A stretch of DNA of 64,000 nt from Devosia sp. YIM 151766 (GTDB lineage Bacteria; Pseudomonadota; Alphaproteobacteria; Rhizobiales; Devosiaceae), in NCBI RefSeq assembly GCF_030285925.1, contig NZ_CP127251.1:124001-188000 (forward strand), written 5' to 3'. The first letter of the stretch is position 1. Each line of letters starts with the position of its first letter. Positions 52,416-62,334 of the stretch are shown one piece after another. Under the pieces are notes generated by a model, which ran no database searches, was not told the origin of the DNA, and worked only from the letters and a program-made list of their open reading frames with translations. A program made the position numbers and the translations under genes.

Positions 52416-53357
52416 ATGATGAACCGCCGGCCCCTCGGACGCAGTGAACTGGTGATCGAACCCCTCGTTCTGGGGGGCAATGTCTTTGGCTGGACCGTGG
52501 ACGAAGAGGCCGGGTTCGATATTCTCGATGCCTTCATCGATGCCGGCTTCACCGCCATCGACACGGCGGAAGGCTATCCCAATTGGGTGCCGGACAATCC
52601 TCCCGGCATGAGCGAGACCATTATCGGCAAATGGCTCAAGGCGCGCGGCAATCGCGACAAGGTGCATGTCATCACCAAGGTCAATTCGGCCAAGCAGGGC
52701 GGCGGGCTCAAGGCCGACGCCATCCGCGAGAGCGTCGAAGCCTCGCTCAGGCGCTTGCAGACCGATTATATCGATCTCTATTTCAGCCATTGGCCGGATC
52801 CGGAATCCGAGCACGAGGAAACCCTGACCGCCTATGACACGCTGATCCGGGCCGGCAAGGTGCGCAGTATCGGCGCTTCCAATTATTCCAGGGAGATGAT
52901 GGAGGCGGCCCAGCAGACCGCCATCATCAAATCGCTGCCGCGCTACGAGGTGACGCAGCCCTGCTACAATCTGTATGACCGGGCGGAATTCGACGCGTTG
53001 CGGCCCTATCTGATGGAGAACGATGTCGGCGCCATCGTTTATCGCAGTCTGGCCTCGGGCTTTCTCACCGGCAAATATCGCCGCGAAGCCGATCTCGGCC
53101 AATCGCCGCGCGGCGGTGGCGTCGGCCGCTATCTCGACGAGCGGGGGAAGAATATTCTCGCCGCCCTGGACCGGGCAGCCGAGGAACTGGAGGCCAGCCC
53201 CGCCGAAATCTCGCTGGCATGGCTCGTGGCCCAGGAGGGCGTAAGCGCCCCGATCGCCTCGGCCAGTTCGGTGGAGCAAGTGCGCAGTCTGGCGCGCGGC
53301 GTCCGCCTGACCCTGCCGGAAAATCTTCAGACCCTGCTGACCGAAGCGGGCGCCTGA
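52416..53357 (+). CDS. Aldo/keto reductase
   Basis: A 313-residue NADPH-dependent TIM-barrel oxidoreductase. The catalytic tetrad is visible: Asp in AIDTAEGYPNW with Tyr following, Lys in VHVITKVN, and His in LYFSHWPDPESEHEET. The C-terminal half has VRSIGASNYSREMMEAA and the coenzyme segment WLVAQEGVSAPIASASSVEQVRSL. It is like the group acting on sugars and aldehydes with VLGGNVFGWTVDEE at the N-terminus. Two ATGs in a row (52416, 52419) can serve as start. It stands alone, divergent from the peptide ABC operon. Substrate unknown. Confidence 0.92.
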   Translation: MMNRRPLGRSELVIEPLVLGGNVFGWTVDEEAGFDILDAFIDAGFTAIDTAEGYPNWVPDNPPGMSETIIGKWLKARGNRDKVHVITKVNSAKQGGGLKADAIRESVEASLRRLQTDYIDLYFSHWPDPESEHEETLTAYDTLIRAGKVRSIGASNYSREMMEAAQQTAIIKSLPRYEVTQPCYNLYDRAEFDALRPYLMENDVGAIVYRSLASGFLTGKYRREADLGQSPRGGGVGRYLDERGKNILAALDRAAEELEASPAEISLAWLVAQEGVSAPIASASSVEQVRSLARGVRLTLPENLQTLLTEAGA

Positions 53358-53457
53358 GCCCGCCGCCGGGCATTTGCCACTCGCAGGAGCGTCCCGGGCC
53401 GATCCTTAGACCAGTTCGGGGTGAGGTCTGCTCGATAAGCCTTGGCGACCTCAAGCG

Positions 53458-53772
53458 TTATTTCCGAGGCTTTCCCGGGTTTGAACGCTGTTGGAGCGCG
53501 GTGCGCAGCCGGATGCCGGGAATGAAGATCACCGCCTGGTGCGGGGCGATGGCATGTTCCTCGCCGGTGCGGGGATTGCGGCCGATGCGCTCGGCGCGGG
53601 AGCGCACTTGCAGGGAGCCGAAGCCGGTCAGCTTGACGGTTTCGCCCGCCGCCAGCGCCGCACCGATCAATTCGAACATCCTCTGGCCGATCGCAGTCAC
53701 ATCGGCGCGCGCCAGCTTGTTCGCCTCGGCCGCTTGTTCTGAAAGCATGGCACGCGTGACGGTTTTATCCAT
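53458..53772 (-). CDS. HU/IHF family DNA-binding protein (IHF-alpha-like)
   Basis: A 104-residue nucleoid protein. The core VKLTGFGSLQVRSRAERIGRNPRTGEEHAIAPHQAVIFIPGIRLRTAL contains the DNA-bending arm with the intercalating Pro in GRNPRTGE. The N-terminus TVTRAMLSEQAAEANKLARADVTAIGQRMFELIGAALAAGETVKLTGFGS is closest to IHF-alpha (TVTRA start), but the helical part is diverged, and the tail QQRSNPGKPRK is basic. It may be a second IHF/HU paralogue rather than the main ihfA. It is divergent from rirA and convergent with the reductase gene, 100 bases away. Confidence 0.85.
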   Translation of the reverse strand: MDKTVTRAMLSEQAAEANKLARADVTAIGQRMFELIGAALAAGETVKLTGFGSLQVRSRAERIGRNPRTGEEHAIAPHQAVIFIPGIRLRTALQQRSNPGKPRK

Positions 53773-53848
53773 CGGGGCTTCCTCCAGATGTCAGATTCTT
53801 AACAAGGAACATAAATTGCTGTCCAGTGTCCTGCTGCAGGATCAAACA

Positions 53849-53863
53849 TGACTTGTGACTTCA
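53849..53863 (+). promoter_or_regulatory. IRO-box-like TGA-N9-TCA upstream of rirA
   Basis: TGACTTGTGACTTCA fits the TGA-N9-TCA core of the RirA-bound iron-responsive operator. It is 99 bases before the rirA start. The core has low information alone, but its position before rirA suits autoregulation. Confidence 0.35.
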
Positions 53864-53879
53864 AGATTATTTGACATTT

Positions 53880-53896
53880 TTTAGAATGGTTATAAG
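53880..53896 (+). promoter_or_regulatory. Irr-box (ICE)-like sequence in the rirA promoter
   Basis: TTTAGAA-TGG-TTATAAG matches the iron control element pattern TTTAGAA-N3-TTCTAAA at 12 of 14 fixed positions. It overlaps the likely promoter (TTGACA at 53871-53876, -10 near 53891), so Irr binding would block RNA polymerase. Confidence 0.45.
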
Positions 53897-53961
53897 CTGG
53901 ACGGTGCAATATGAAGTGCACGGCCGCTACGGCCTGCCCTTGATGTGAAGGAAAGACCGCC

Positions 53962-54438
53962 GTGAGACTGACCCGCCAATCCAATTATGCCATTCGCACG
54001 CTGGTCTATTGCGCCGTTAACGAATCGCAGCTCAGCCGGGTTGCCGAAATTGCCCGGGCCTATGGCATTTCCGAGCTGTTCCTGTTCAAGCTGATCAAGC
54101 CGCTGGTGGAAAACGGGCTGTTGCAGACGGTGCGCGGCCGTCATGGCGGCATTAAACTGGGCAAGCCGGCCGAGCAGATCACCCTGCTCGATACCATTCG
54201 GCTCACCGAAGAAAGTTTCGCGCTGGCCGAATGTTTCGAGGACGGCGCCGATTGCCCGCTGATCGGGGAATGCGACCTCAATGGCGCGCTGCGCGAGGCC
54301 CTGGGCGCCTTTTTCGACGTGCTCCAGAAGCACACGATCGCCGATCTGGCCAGCAAGAAGCGCTCGATCCGCGAACGGCTGGGCATCACCGCCGCCGAGG
54401 CGGTGAACGAAAGCGTCGCCGCCATCTCCGTCGCCTGA
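53962..54438 (+). CDS. rirA: Rrf2-family iron-responsive regulator RirA
   Basis: A 158-residue Rrf2 protein. The winged HTH MRLTRQSNYAIRTLVYCAVNESQLSRVAEIARAYGISELFLFKLIKPLVENGLLQTVRGRHGGIKLGKP is nearly the rhizobial RirA pattern, and AECFEDGADCPLIGECDLNGALREAL gives the three cysteines Cys91, Cys98 and Cys104 that hold the iron-sulfur cluster in RirA. With the cluster bound it represses iron uptake genes; without it, derepression follows. The C-terminal tail (about 140-158) is longer than I recall for RirA. Divergent from the IHF-like gene. Two iron-box-like sequences lie upstream. NsrR or IscR are less likely, since the spacing and the LFLFK-I sequence favour RirA. Confidence 0.88.
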   Translation: MRLTRQSNYAIRTLVYCAVNESQLSRVAEIARAYGISELFLFKLIKPLVENGLLQTVRGRHGGIKLGKPAEQITLLDTIRLTEESFALAECFEDGADCPLIGECDLNGALREALGAFFDVLQKHTIADLASKKRSIRERLGITAAEAVNESVAAISVA

Positions 54439-54453
54439 TTAAAATCTGACCGG

Positions 54454-54476
54454 CAAACTCAAATATGAGTTTGACA
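54454..54476 (+). promoter_or_regulatory. Palindrome CAAACTCA-AATA-TGAGTTTG overlapping a -35 TTGACA
   Basis: Perfect eight-base arms (54454-54461, 54466-54473). The right arm overlaps TTGACA (54471-54476), a consensus -35. The -10 is less clear (GATAAA-like near 54495). The arrangement looks like an operator-controlled promoter for the structured RNA and possibly the ABC-F gene. Confidence 0.5.
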
Positions 54477-54499
54477 ATCATGTTAAGGCGTGATTGATA

Positions 54500-54613
54500 A
54501 AGGGCATGGCGCTGCGACCCCTTGGGGCCTGTGGGTCCGCGCCGTAACGACGGGGCTTGCTGCTACCGTCTCCCCGGGCCGGTCAGGATCCTCAACGTCC
54601 TGGCCGGTCTTTT
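54500..54613 (+). ncRNA. Structured leader or small RNA with intrinsic terminator, upstream of the ABC-F gene
   Basis: Three successive hairpins follow the promoter: GGCGC-GACCC paired with GGGTC-GCGCC (54508-54543), GACGG/CCGTC (54549-54570), and a terminator with stem GGCCGGTCAGGA and its inverse, nine-base loop and TTTT (54577-54613). A 13-codon ORF (54506-54547, MALRPLGACGSAP) covers the first hairpin. It could be an attenuator leader for the ABC-F gene, whose ATG is 69 bases past the terminator, or a free-standing sRNA. Confidence 0.5.
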
Positions 54614-54681
54614 CATCAGCCGGCGCAATTGATCTGCCGGACGCCCTATGCTCTATCCGGACCAGATTTTCCGGGTTTCAC

Positions 54682-56490
<1,809 letters not shown>

Positions 56491-56544
56491 CGCGGTGTCG
56501 GTGATGCGCGCTGGTCCAGGGCGCATCCTCACGGATCGTCAAGG

Positions 56545-56576
56545 CGGAAAGGCCGGGCACTCGCCCGGCCTTTCCG
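56545..56576. terminator. Bidirectional terminator between uup and proX
   Basis: A perfect 14-base-pair stem CGGAAAGGCCGGGC with its inverse, loop ACTC, midway between two convergent genes. The A/T run inside the stem base (GAAAGG / CCTTTC) provides short U tracts for both directions. Confidence 0.8.
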
Positions 56577-56593
56577 TTGGTGCATAGAGCCGG

Positions 56594-57616
56594 TCAGGAG
56601 GCGGCGCGGGCGGTGTCGAGCCAGGCGTCGACAGCCTCGCGGTTGTCCTCGATCCACTGAGCGGCCTGGGCCTCGATATCGTCGTCGCCCTCGTTCATCG
56701 CCGCGTTCTGCGCGTAGATGTCGGTGAGCGGGATTTCGACGGCTTCGAGCAGCGCCCCGACTGCCGGGTTATCGTTGAGGAAGTCCGAATTGATCACCGG
56801 AACGATGTCATTGGCCGGAAAGCCGAGCATGCATGGATCGTTGACGCAGCCTTCGACGCCTTCAAGCGTCGCCGCGTCGGCCAGATCCATCAGGTCCTCG
56901 GGCAGGTCGACCTCGGGCACCTCGATCCACATCACGTCCTCGCCCGGAACCAGTTCGTTGACGGTCCAGTTCGGGGTCCAGGTGTAGAACAGGATATGCT
57001 CGCCCGCCTCATAGGCGGCGACGGCATCGGCCATTGCGGCGGAATAGCCGGCCTTGATCAGGTTGACGTGGTCGTGCAGATCGTAGGCGTCCATGTGGTG
57101 GTCGATATTGATCTCGCAGCCCCAGCCCGGCGGGCAGGCGACCATGTCGGCGAGCCCGTCGCCATTGCGGTCGAAGGCGGCCTTGACGTCGTCGCGCTTG
57201 AAATCCTCAAGCGAGGTGATGCCGAATTCCTCGACGGCCGCCTTGTCGACGAGATAGCCTTCCAGCGCGCCGCCGCGGGCGACCGCGCCGACGATCTCGG
57301 CCCCTTCGCTGAAGATCGGTTCATAGGTGTTGTGCAGCGGGAACCAGCCATCGACCCACAGCGTCACGTCGCCCTGGGCGACCGACTGGTAGAAGGGCGG
57401 GTTGTCGAGCGTGATAGCCGGCGCGACATCATAGCCCAATTCCTGGAAAAGCTGACGGTAGATTTCGGTATGGAACCATCCGGTGTCCCAGGTCGGCTGC
57501 GCCATGACGATCGAGACGCCATCGCCCGGATTGTCCTGGGCCAAGGCGGCGATTGGCGCGGTGCTCATCAGAGCGGCGGCCGAGAGGGTGGCAAGGATAT
57601 TTTTGAGACGGAACAT
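56594..57616 (-). CDS. proX: Glycine betaine ABC transporter substrate-binding protein
   Basis: A 340-residue periplasmic OpuAC-type protein. Signal peptide MFRLKNILATLSAAALMSTAPIAALA (cleavage after residue 26). The mature protein has VSIVMAQPTWDTGWFHTEIYRQLFQELGYDVAPAITLDNPPFYQSVAQGDVTLWVDGWFPLH and repeated tryptophans (LWVDGW, FYTWTPNWTVNEL) for the aromatic box that binds trimethylammonium groups, and Cys-containing loops (ACPPGWGCE, GCVNDPC) as in ProX. ATG 57616 has AAGGAGAC. Third gene of proV-proW-proX; choline or proline betaine are alternative ligands. Confidence 0.92.
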   Translation of the reverse strand: MFRLKNILATLSAAALMSTAPIAALAQDNPGDGVSIVMAQPTWDTGWFHTEIYRQLFQELGYDVAPAITLDNPPFYQSVAQGDVTLWVDGWFPLHNTYEPIFSEGAEIVGAVARGGALEGYLVDKAAVEEFGITSLEDFKRDDVKAAFDRNGDGLADMVACPPGWGCEINIDHHMDAYDLHDHVNLIKAGYSAAMADAVAAYEAGEHILFYTWTPNWTVNELVPGEDVMWIEVPEVDLPEDLMDLADAATLEGVEGCVNDPCMLGFPANDIVPVINSDFLNDNPAVGALLEAVEIPLTDIYAQNAAMNEGDDDIEAQAAQWIEDNREAVDAWLDTARAAS

Positions 57617-57707
57617 GATGTTTTTGTCTCCTTTTCTTTTGGTTCTCAGATGGACGGGCAAGGCCCGCCATGCGAAGGGCCGGCGCGATGATGCGCGGGC
57701 GACAGAA

Positions 57708-57729
57708 GCGGCGGCTTGAGTGCCGCCGC
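57708..57729 (-). terminator. GC hairpin between proW and proX
   Basis: GCGGCGGC-N6-GCCGCCGC, in the 133-base gap between proW and proX, with a further GGGC/GCCC pair nearer proX. Probably an RNA-stability or partial-termination structure inside the operon. Confidence 0.45.
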
Positions 57730-57749
57730 GTCATTGGTGGTGGCGGGGA

Positions 57750-58685
57750 TCAGCCTGCCTTGCGGATTTCGCCGACGGATTGCTGGCTGCCCCTGAGCCG
57801 GAGGAGATTGAGGACCACGGCGCGCAGCGAGACCGTTTCGGCCTGATTCTGCTCTCCCAGTCCCTGGGTGATGCGGTCGAGCACGATGGCCAGGATCACG
57901 ATGCCCACGCCGCCGGCGGTGGCGCCGCCGACATCGAGCCGGCCCAGCCCGGTATTGACCACCAGCCCAAGCCCTCCCGCGCCGATCAGCGCGGTGATCA
58001 CCACCATCGAGAGCGCCAGCATGAGCGTCTGGTTCAGCCCGGCCATGATGGTGCGCATGGCCAGCGGGATCTGCAGGTCGATCAGCATCTGCCAGCCGGT
58101 CGAGCCGAAAGCCTGGGCCGCTTCGATCAGATCGCCGCGGACATTGCGGATGCCCAGATTGGTCAGCCGGATGATCGGGGGCAGGGCGAAGATGATCGTC
58201 GCGATGATTCCCGGCGCCATGCCAATCCCGAACAGCATCACGATCGGCACCAGATAGACGAAGGAGGGGATGGTCTGCATGACGTCGAGAATCGGACGCA
58301 GCACTTTCCAGACCAGATCGCTGCGCGCCGCCACGATGCCCGCCGGTATGCCGATCACGGCGCAGAACAGCACCGAGGTGATGATCATGGCCAGCGTGGT
58401 CATCGTCTGCGGCCACAGCCCGATCATGTCGATGAAGATGAAGCCGACCAGGGTAAAGATCGCGATGGTGCGGCCGGACCATTTCCAGGCCGCCAGCGCA
58501 AACGCCGCAGTCGTCAAAAGCATGGGCAGGACGTTGAAGAAACTATCCAGCCAATTGAGAACGAAGGTGACCGGAACCTGCGCGGCGCGGAAGGCGGGTC
58601 GGAAATTGGGCACCAGCCAACCACGCACGAAATCGTTGATCCAGTCATCGAAGGGGATAATGAGAAGGTCACCAGGACTAAGCAT
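57750..58685 (-). CDS. proW: Glycine betaine/proline ABC transporter permease
   Basis: A 311-residue permease. Start ATG 58685 (MLSPGDLLIIPFDDWINDFVRGWLVPNFRP) overlaps the proV stop by eight bases, which supports it over a start 36 codons upstream within proV. ProW-type motif with EAA loop NVRGDLIEAAQAFGSTGWQMLIDLQIPLAMRTIMAGLNQTLMLALSMVVITALIGAGGLG (about 180-240). About six to seven helices. Confidence 0.93.
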   Translation of the reverse strand: MLSPGDLLIIPFDDWINDFVRGWLVPNFRPAFRAAQVPVTFVLNWLDSFFNVLPMLLTTAAFALAAWKWSGRTIAIFTLVGFIFIDMIGLWPQTMTTLAMIITSVLFCAVIGIPAGIVAARSDLVWKVLRPILDVMQTIPSFVYLVPIVMLFGIGMAPGIIATIIFALPPIIRLTNLGIRNVRGDLIEAAQAFGSTGWQMLIDLQIPLAMRTIMAGLNQTLMLALSMVVITALIGAGGLGLVVNTGLGRLDVGGATAGGVGIVILAIVLDRITQGLGEQNQAETVSLRAVVLNLLRLRGSQQSVGEIRKAG

Positions 58686-59958
58686 CGGCGCTCTCCTTGG
58701 CTGTAATGGTTTCGTCGGTTTGAGCGGCTTCTGCCGGCGGGCCGTCGTCGGCCGCCTGCTCCGCCTCCTCGCCGTCGCCGGACAATTGGGCAAATACCGC
58801 TTCGGGCTCGATGACGCCGATCAGCCGGTCACGCGCATCGGTCACCGCGATGGGCAATCCGCCGCTTGCCGCGCCGTAAAGGGCGTGGAGCTGCGTGTCC
58901 GCGTCGACGGTCGGATATTCGGTGATCATCGCCTCTTCGAGGACGGGATTCGGCGTGGCCCGGTCGAGCGTGGCGGCGGCCAGGTCCTGATAGGTGACCA
59001 CGCCGGCTATGTTGTCCTTCTCGTCCACGACATAGAGCGCATTGCGGTTGAGATCTTCCATGGCGCGCATGGCGTCGTCCGCATTGTCAGTGCCCAGCTT
59101 CATGGCGGCGGGGTCGTTGGAAACGTCTTCAGCGGTGAAGACGCGTCCCCGGTCGATATCGGCGACGAAGGCGGCGACGTAATCGTCGGCCGGATTGGAG
59201 ACGATTTCCTGGGCGGTGCCGATCTGCACGAAACGGCCATCCTTCATGATGGCGATCTTGTCGCCCAGCAGCAGGGCCTCGTTGAGGTCATGCGTGATGA
59301 AGACGATGGTTTTCTTCAGCGATTTCTGCAGCACGAGCAATTCGTCCTGCATCTCGCGCCGGATCAGCGGGTCCAGGGCGCCGAAAGGCTCGTCCATGAG
59401 CAGCACTTCCGGCTCGGTGGCCAGGCCGCGGGCCAGCCCGACGCGCTGCTGCATTCCGCCGGACAGCTCGGAAGGCAGGCTGTCCGCCCAGGCCCCCAGC
59501 CCCACCTGATCGAGGGCCTTGAGCGCCTTTTCCCGCCGCTCGTCCGGTTTCACGCCCTTGATGCGCAGCCCATAGGCGGCATTTTCGGCAACGGTCCAAT
59601 GCGGAAACAAGGCAAAATGCTGAAACACCATGGCGATCTTGTCGCGCCTGATGTCACGGAGCTGCTTGCGGCCGCAGGTGGCCACGTCCTCGCCATCGAC
59701 GAGAATGGAGCCCGCTGTCGGGGCGATGAGCCCGTTGAGCATCCGCACCAGGGTGGATTTGCCGGATCCCGAGAGTCCCATGACGACGAAGATCTCACCT
59801 TCACCGACATCGAAGCTCGTATCCTGCACCCCTATCGTGGCGCCTGTGGCTTGGAGGATTTCATCTTTGGTTTGTCCTTGGGCGAGCAGTTGAAGTGCGG
59901 CGTCCGGTTTCTCGCCGAAGATTTTAAAGACGTTCCGCACTGTTAACTTGGCAGGCAT
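58678..59958 (-). CDS. proV: Glycine betaine/proline ABC transporter ATP-binding protein
   Basis: A 426-residue ATPase of the ProV/OpuAA type. The N-terminus MPAKLTVRNVFKIFGEKPDAALQLLAQGQTKDEILQATGATIGVQDTSFDV is the ProV-specific extension. Walker A GLSGSGKSTLVRMLNGLI (about 61-78), signature LSGGMQQRVGLARGLA, Walker B LLMDEPFGALDPL. Residues about 265-390 form two CBS domains (FVADIDRGRVFTAEDVS, ALYVVDEKDNIAGVV, GLPIAVTDARDRLIGVI), which gate transport by ionic strength. The tail is acidic. ATG 59958 is preceded by AAGAGG. Confidence 0.94.
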   Translation of the reverse strand: MPAKLTVRNVFKIFGEKPDAALQLLAQGQTKDEILQATGATIGVQDTSFDVGEGEIFVVMGLSGSGKSTLVRMLNGLIAPTAGSILVDGEDVATCGRKQLRDIRRDKIAMVFQHFALFPHWTVAENAAYGLRIKGVKPDERREKALKALDQVGLGAWADSLPSELSGGMQQRVGLARGLATEPEVLLMDEPFGALDPLIRREMQDELLVLQKSLKKTIVFITHDLNEALLLGDKIAIMKDGRFVQIGTAQEIVSNPADDYVAAFVADIDRGRVFTAEDVSNDPAAMKLGTDNADDAMRAMEDLNRNALYVVDEKDNIAGVVTYQDLAAATLDRATPNPVLEEAMITEYPTVDADTQLHALYGAASGGLPIAVTDARDRLIGVIEPEAVFAQLSGDGEEAEQAADDGPPAEAAQTDETITAKESADA

Positions 59959-60092
59959 GAGCCTCTTTCTTGGTAATTTCTCCCAGTGAACTATAGGCAT
60001 TCATATGTATTCGCGCTTTTCTTGATAGCACAAAAAGGCAATGCCGCAGATTTACGCGAGTCGAGCCTAGTTCGAAATAGGATCATTGGTGT

Positions 60093-60109
60093 GTAACAGA
60101 AGATGTTAC
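60093..60109. promoter_or_regulatory. GTAACA-N5-TGTTAC inverted repeat upstream of proV
   Basis: A perfect inverted repeat about 135 bases before the proV start, in a 438-base gap (59959-60396) without ORFs. It may be an operator of the betaine operon. The same gap has TGCCGG-N9-CCGGCA at 60117-60137 and, near the epimerase end, GGCGGGGC-GGC-GCCCCGCC, probably that gene's terminator. Confidence 0.35.
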
Positions 60110-60396
60110 CGCGTTATGCCGGGCAGATCAACCGGCAGCGGGTTTTTTCCATGCTGCAAACCGGTCGATGGTAATTCACAGCCAAGATAGAAGAATTTCC
60201 AGTGGTGCGGAAATGACTGCGATTCATCAGAATTTGCAAGGCCGGGATGCGCTGGACGGGCGCAGGGAAGCGCGCGCAGCGGGATAGGCATATTGGAGGA
60301 AAACAAGAAGGGTCTGGCGGGGCGGCGCCCCGCCGGGCCAGGTTTGAATTGCCCTTGCGGCTCATATCTGCCGGAGCCGGGGCAATTCCGCCGGAA

Positions 60397-61293
60397 TCAG
60401 GCCTCGGGCACGTATTGACGCCAATTGTGCTGTTCCTTGAAGCCGAGGACTTCACGAATCTTGCGGTTGGAAAGCGGCGCTTCCCGCTCGCCCATGGCGC
60501 GGCTGAGGGGGGAATTGGGCGCCCATTGTTTCAGGAAGGCTTCGGTCGGTTCCCGGGCGGTGATCTCGTCATTGACGGCGTTGAACACCTGGAAGCCAAG
60601 CCCGTCCTTGCCGATGCACAGATCGACGATCTGTCCCAGATCGCGCGCATCGATATAGCTCCAGGCATTGCGCTTGCGCGACGGCGGATCGGCAAGGAAG
60701 GCGGGGAAGTTCGCATAATCTTCGGGCTCGATGACATTGCCGATGCGCAAGGCGTAGATATCGGCGCCGCTGCGCATGGCGAAGGCCCTGGCGGTCTTCT
60801 CATTGACCAGCTTGGACAGGCCATAGCTGTCCATCGGATCGATGTCGTAATCCTCTTCCAGCGGAAAGGCGTGGTAGTCCTTGTCACCCTCGGCGAAACA
60901 GACGCCATAGGTGGTTTCGCTGGAAGCGATGACGATCTTGCCAATGGCCAGCTTGGTCGCCGCCTCGATCACATTATAGGTGGAGACCACATTGGCCTTG
61001 AAGGTCTCGTTGTCCGGCTGGATCAGCACGCGGGGCACGGCGGCGAAATGCACGACGGCATCGACCGGGGCCGGGCCGCTGCCGGTGGTGAAGCCATCGA
61101 AGTCGAAATGCATGGACAGGGCATTGAACACCTGGCCGCTATCGGTGAGATCGGTAATCAGCGTGTTGACGCCATCCAGGTCCAGCGGTTTGAGGTCAAG
61201 ATTGAGAACGGCGTGGCCCTGCGCCCGCAGATAGGCCACGGCGTGGCGCCCCGCCTTGCCGCTGCCGCCGGTGAAGATGATGCGCTTGCTCAT
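60397..61293 (-). CDS. NAD-dependent epimerase/dehydratase family protein
   Basis: A 298-residue extended short-chain dehydrogenase. The nucleotide loop is RIIFTGGSGKAGRHAVAYL (about 4-22, TGGxGxxG). The active site has SSETTYG with Ser and the YGLSK motif (MDSYGLSKLVNEKTARAF), so Tyr and Lys are present. VVHFAAVPRV is typical of sugar nucleotide epimerases and uronate dehydrogenases. Substrate uncertain. ATG 61293 has AAGGAGCATCC before it. It is divergent from the ABC operon to its right, 253 bases away; that gap shows no clear promoter or operator. Confidence 0.88.
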   Translation of the reverse strand: MSKRIIFTGGSGKAGRHAVAYLRAQGHAVLNLDLKPLDLDGVNTLITDLTDSGQVFNALSMHFDFDGFTTGSGPAPVDAVVHFAAVPRVLIQPDNETFKANVVSTYNVIEAATKLAIGKIVIASSETTYGVCFAEGDKDYHAFPLEEDYDIDPMDSYGLSKLVNEKTARAFAMRSGADIYALRIGNVIEPEDYANFPAFLADPPSRKRNAWSYIDARDLGQIVDLCIGKDGLGFQVFNAVNDEITAREPTEAFLKQWAPNSPLSRAMGEREAPLSNRKIREVLGFKEQHNWRQYVPEA

Positions 61294-61546
61294 GGATGCT
61301 CCTTGTGATTGCGATAGCGACGGCACTTGGCCGGCATTGCCGCGATTTCCCGGCCGATGATGTAGCCGGAGAGCGCGGCGGAAGCAAAAGCCCGGCATGT
61401 CCGAGACGAAACGCTAGCGTGAACCTTGCCAAGCCTCTATCTGTCTTCGGCATTGGACAAATTTGACTCGGCGCCAGGCTTGTCGTGTCTGGCCAGGTCG
61501 CAGAGGCATGTGGAAAAGGATGTAGTTCGATGTCGTTGAGCGGCCT

Positions 61547-62293
61547 GTGCCCTTGATTGCTCTCTACCGCATCGGCTTCCTGGTCGCTTTGGTGGCGTTG
61601 TGGAGTGTCGCCGCCGAGGGCGCCGGCCGCAATCTGGTGCCGACCCCCATGGCGACCGCCGAGGCCGCCATTCGGCTGGTGCAGGAGGGGCGGCTGCTCA
61701 TCGCCCTGGGTGACAGCCTTACGGTCTATCTGAGCGGCTATCTGCTGGCCATCGCGGCCGCCATTCCGCTCGGCGTGCTGATGGGCGGCGTCAAACCGAT
61801 CGGCAGGACCATCGATATCTTCGTCTATGCGCTGGCCGCGACCCCGCGGGTGGCTTTCATTCCGCTGATCATCGTGCTGCTCGGACTGGGATTGCCGGCC
61901 AAGGTCTTCATCGTGTTCCTGGGCGCCGTCATGCCGATCATCATCAACACCTATGCCGGCGTGCTGGCGGTCGATGACGAACTGGTCGAGATGGCGCGTT
62001 CGTCCGGTGCCGGGCCCGGGCGCATCTTCGCGCGCATCACCTTGCCGAGCGCCGTGCCCTATATCATCGTCGGCCTGCGCATCGGAGCGACGATCGGCCT
62101 CATCAATACGGTTGTCGCCGAACTCTATACCGCCGTGAAGGGGCTGGGGGGCCTGCTTGCCGTCTATGGCAATACCTTCCGCATGGCGGAATATTTCGTC
62201 ATCGTGCTGACGCTGGCGCTTATCGGCGTCCTCGTCACGGAAATCCTGCGATATGTCGAGCACCGCCTCGGCCGGTGGCGCGCCGTTTCATAG
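61547..62293 (+). CDS. ABC transporter permease (nitrate/sulfonate/taurine type)
   Basis: A 248-residue TauC/SsuC-like permease with six helices. The EAA loop is LVEMARSSGAGPGRIFARITLPSAVPYIIVGLRIGATIGL (about 146-186). The start is GTG at 61547: the frame has a stop just upstream and no ATG. Gene order is permease, binding protein, ATPase, all plus strand. Pyrimidine precursors (ThiY-like) are an alternative ligand class. Confidence 0.9.
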   Translation: MPLIALYRIGFLVALVALWSVAAEGAGRNLVPTPMATAEAAIRLVQEGRLLIALGDSLTVYLSGYLLAIAAAIPLGVLMGGVKPIGRTIDIFVYALAATPRVAFIPLIIVLLGLGLPAKVFIVFLGAVMPIIINTYAGVLAVDDELVEMARSSGAGPGRIFARITLPSAVPYIIVGLRIGATIGLINTVVAELYTAVKGLGGLLAVYGNTFRMAEYFVIVLTLALIGVLVTEILRYVEHRLGRWRAVS

Positions 62294-62334
62294 CAGCATA
62301 AAGCTTCCCCGGCGGGGAAGCATCGGGGCAGAGC

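Noticed and set aside
60117-60148. Plus-strand terminator TGCCGG-N9-CCGGCA followed by T6
   Set aside because: Five G/C-rich bases separate stem and T run, and there is no plus-strand gene before it to terminate.
60303-61308. Open frame on the plus strand opposite the epimerase gene
   Set aside because: Antisense shadow; the minus-strand protein has intact TGGxGxxG and YGLSK motifs.
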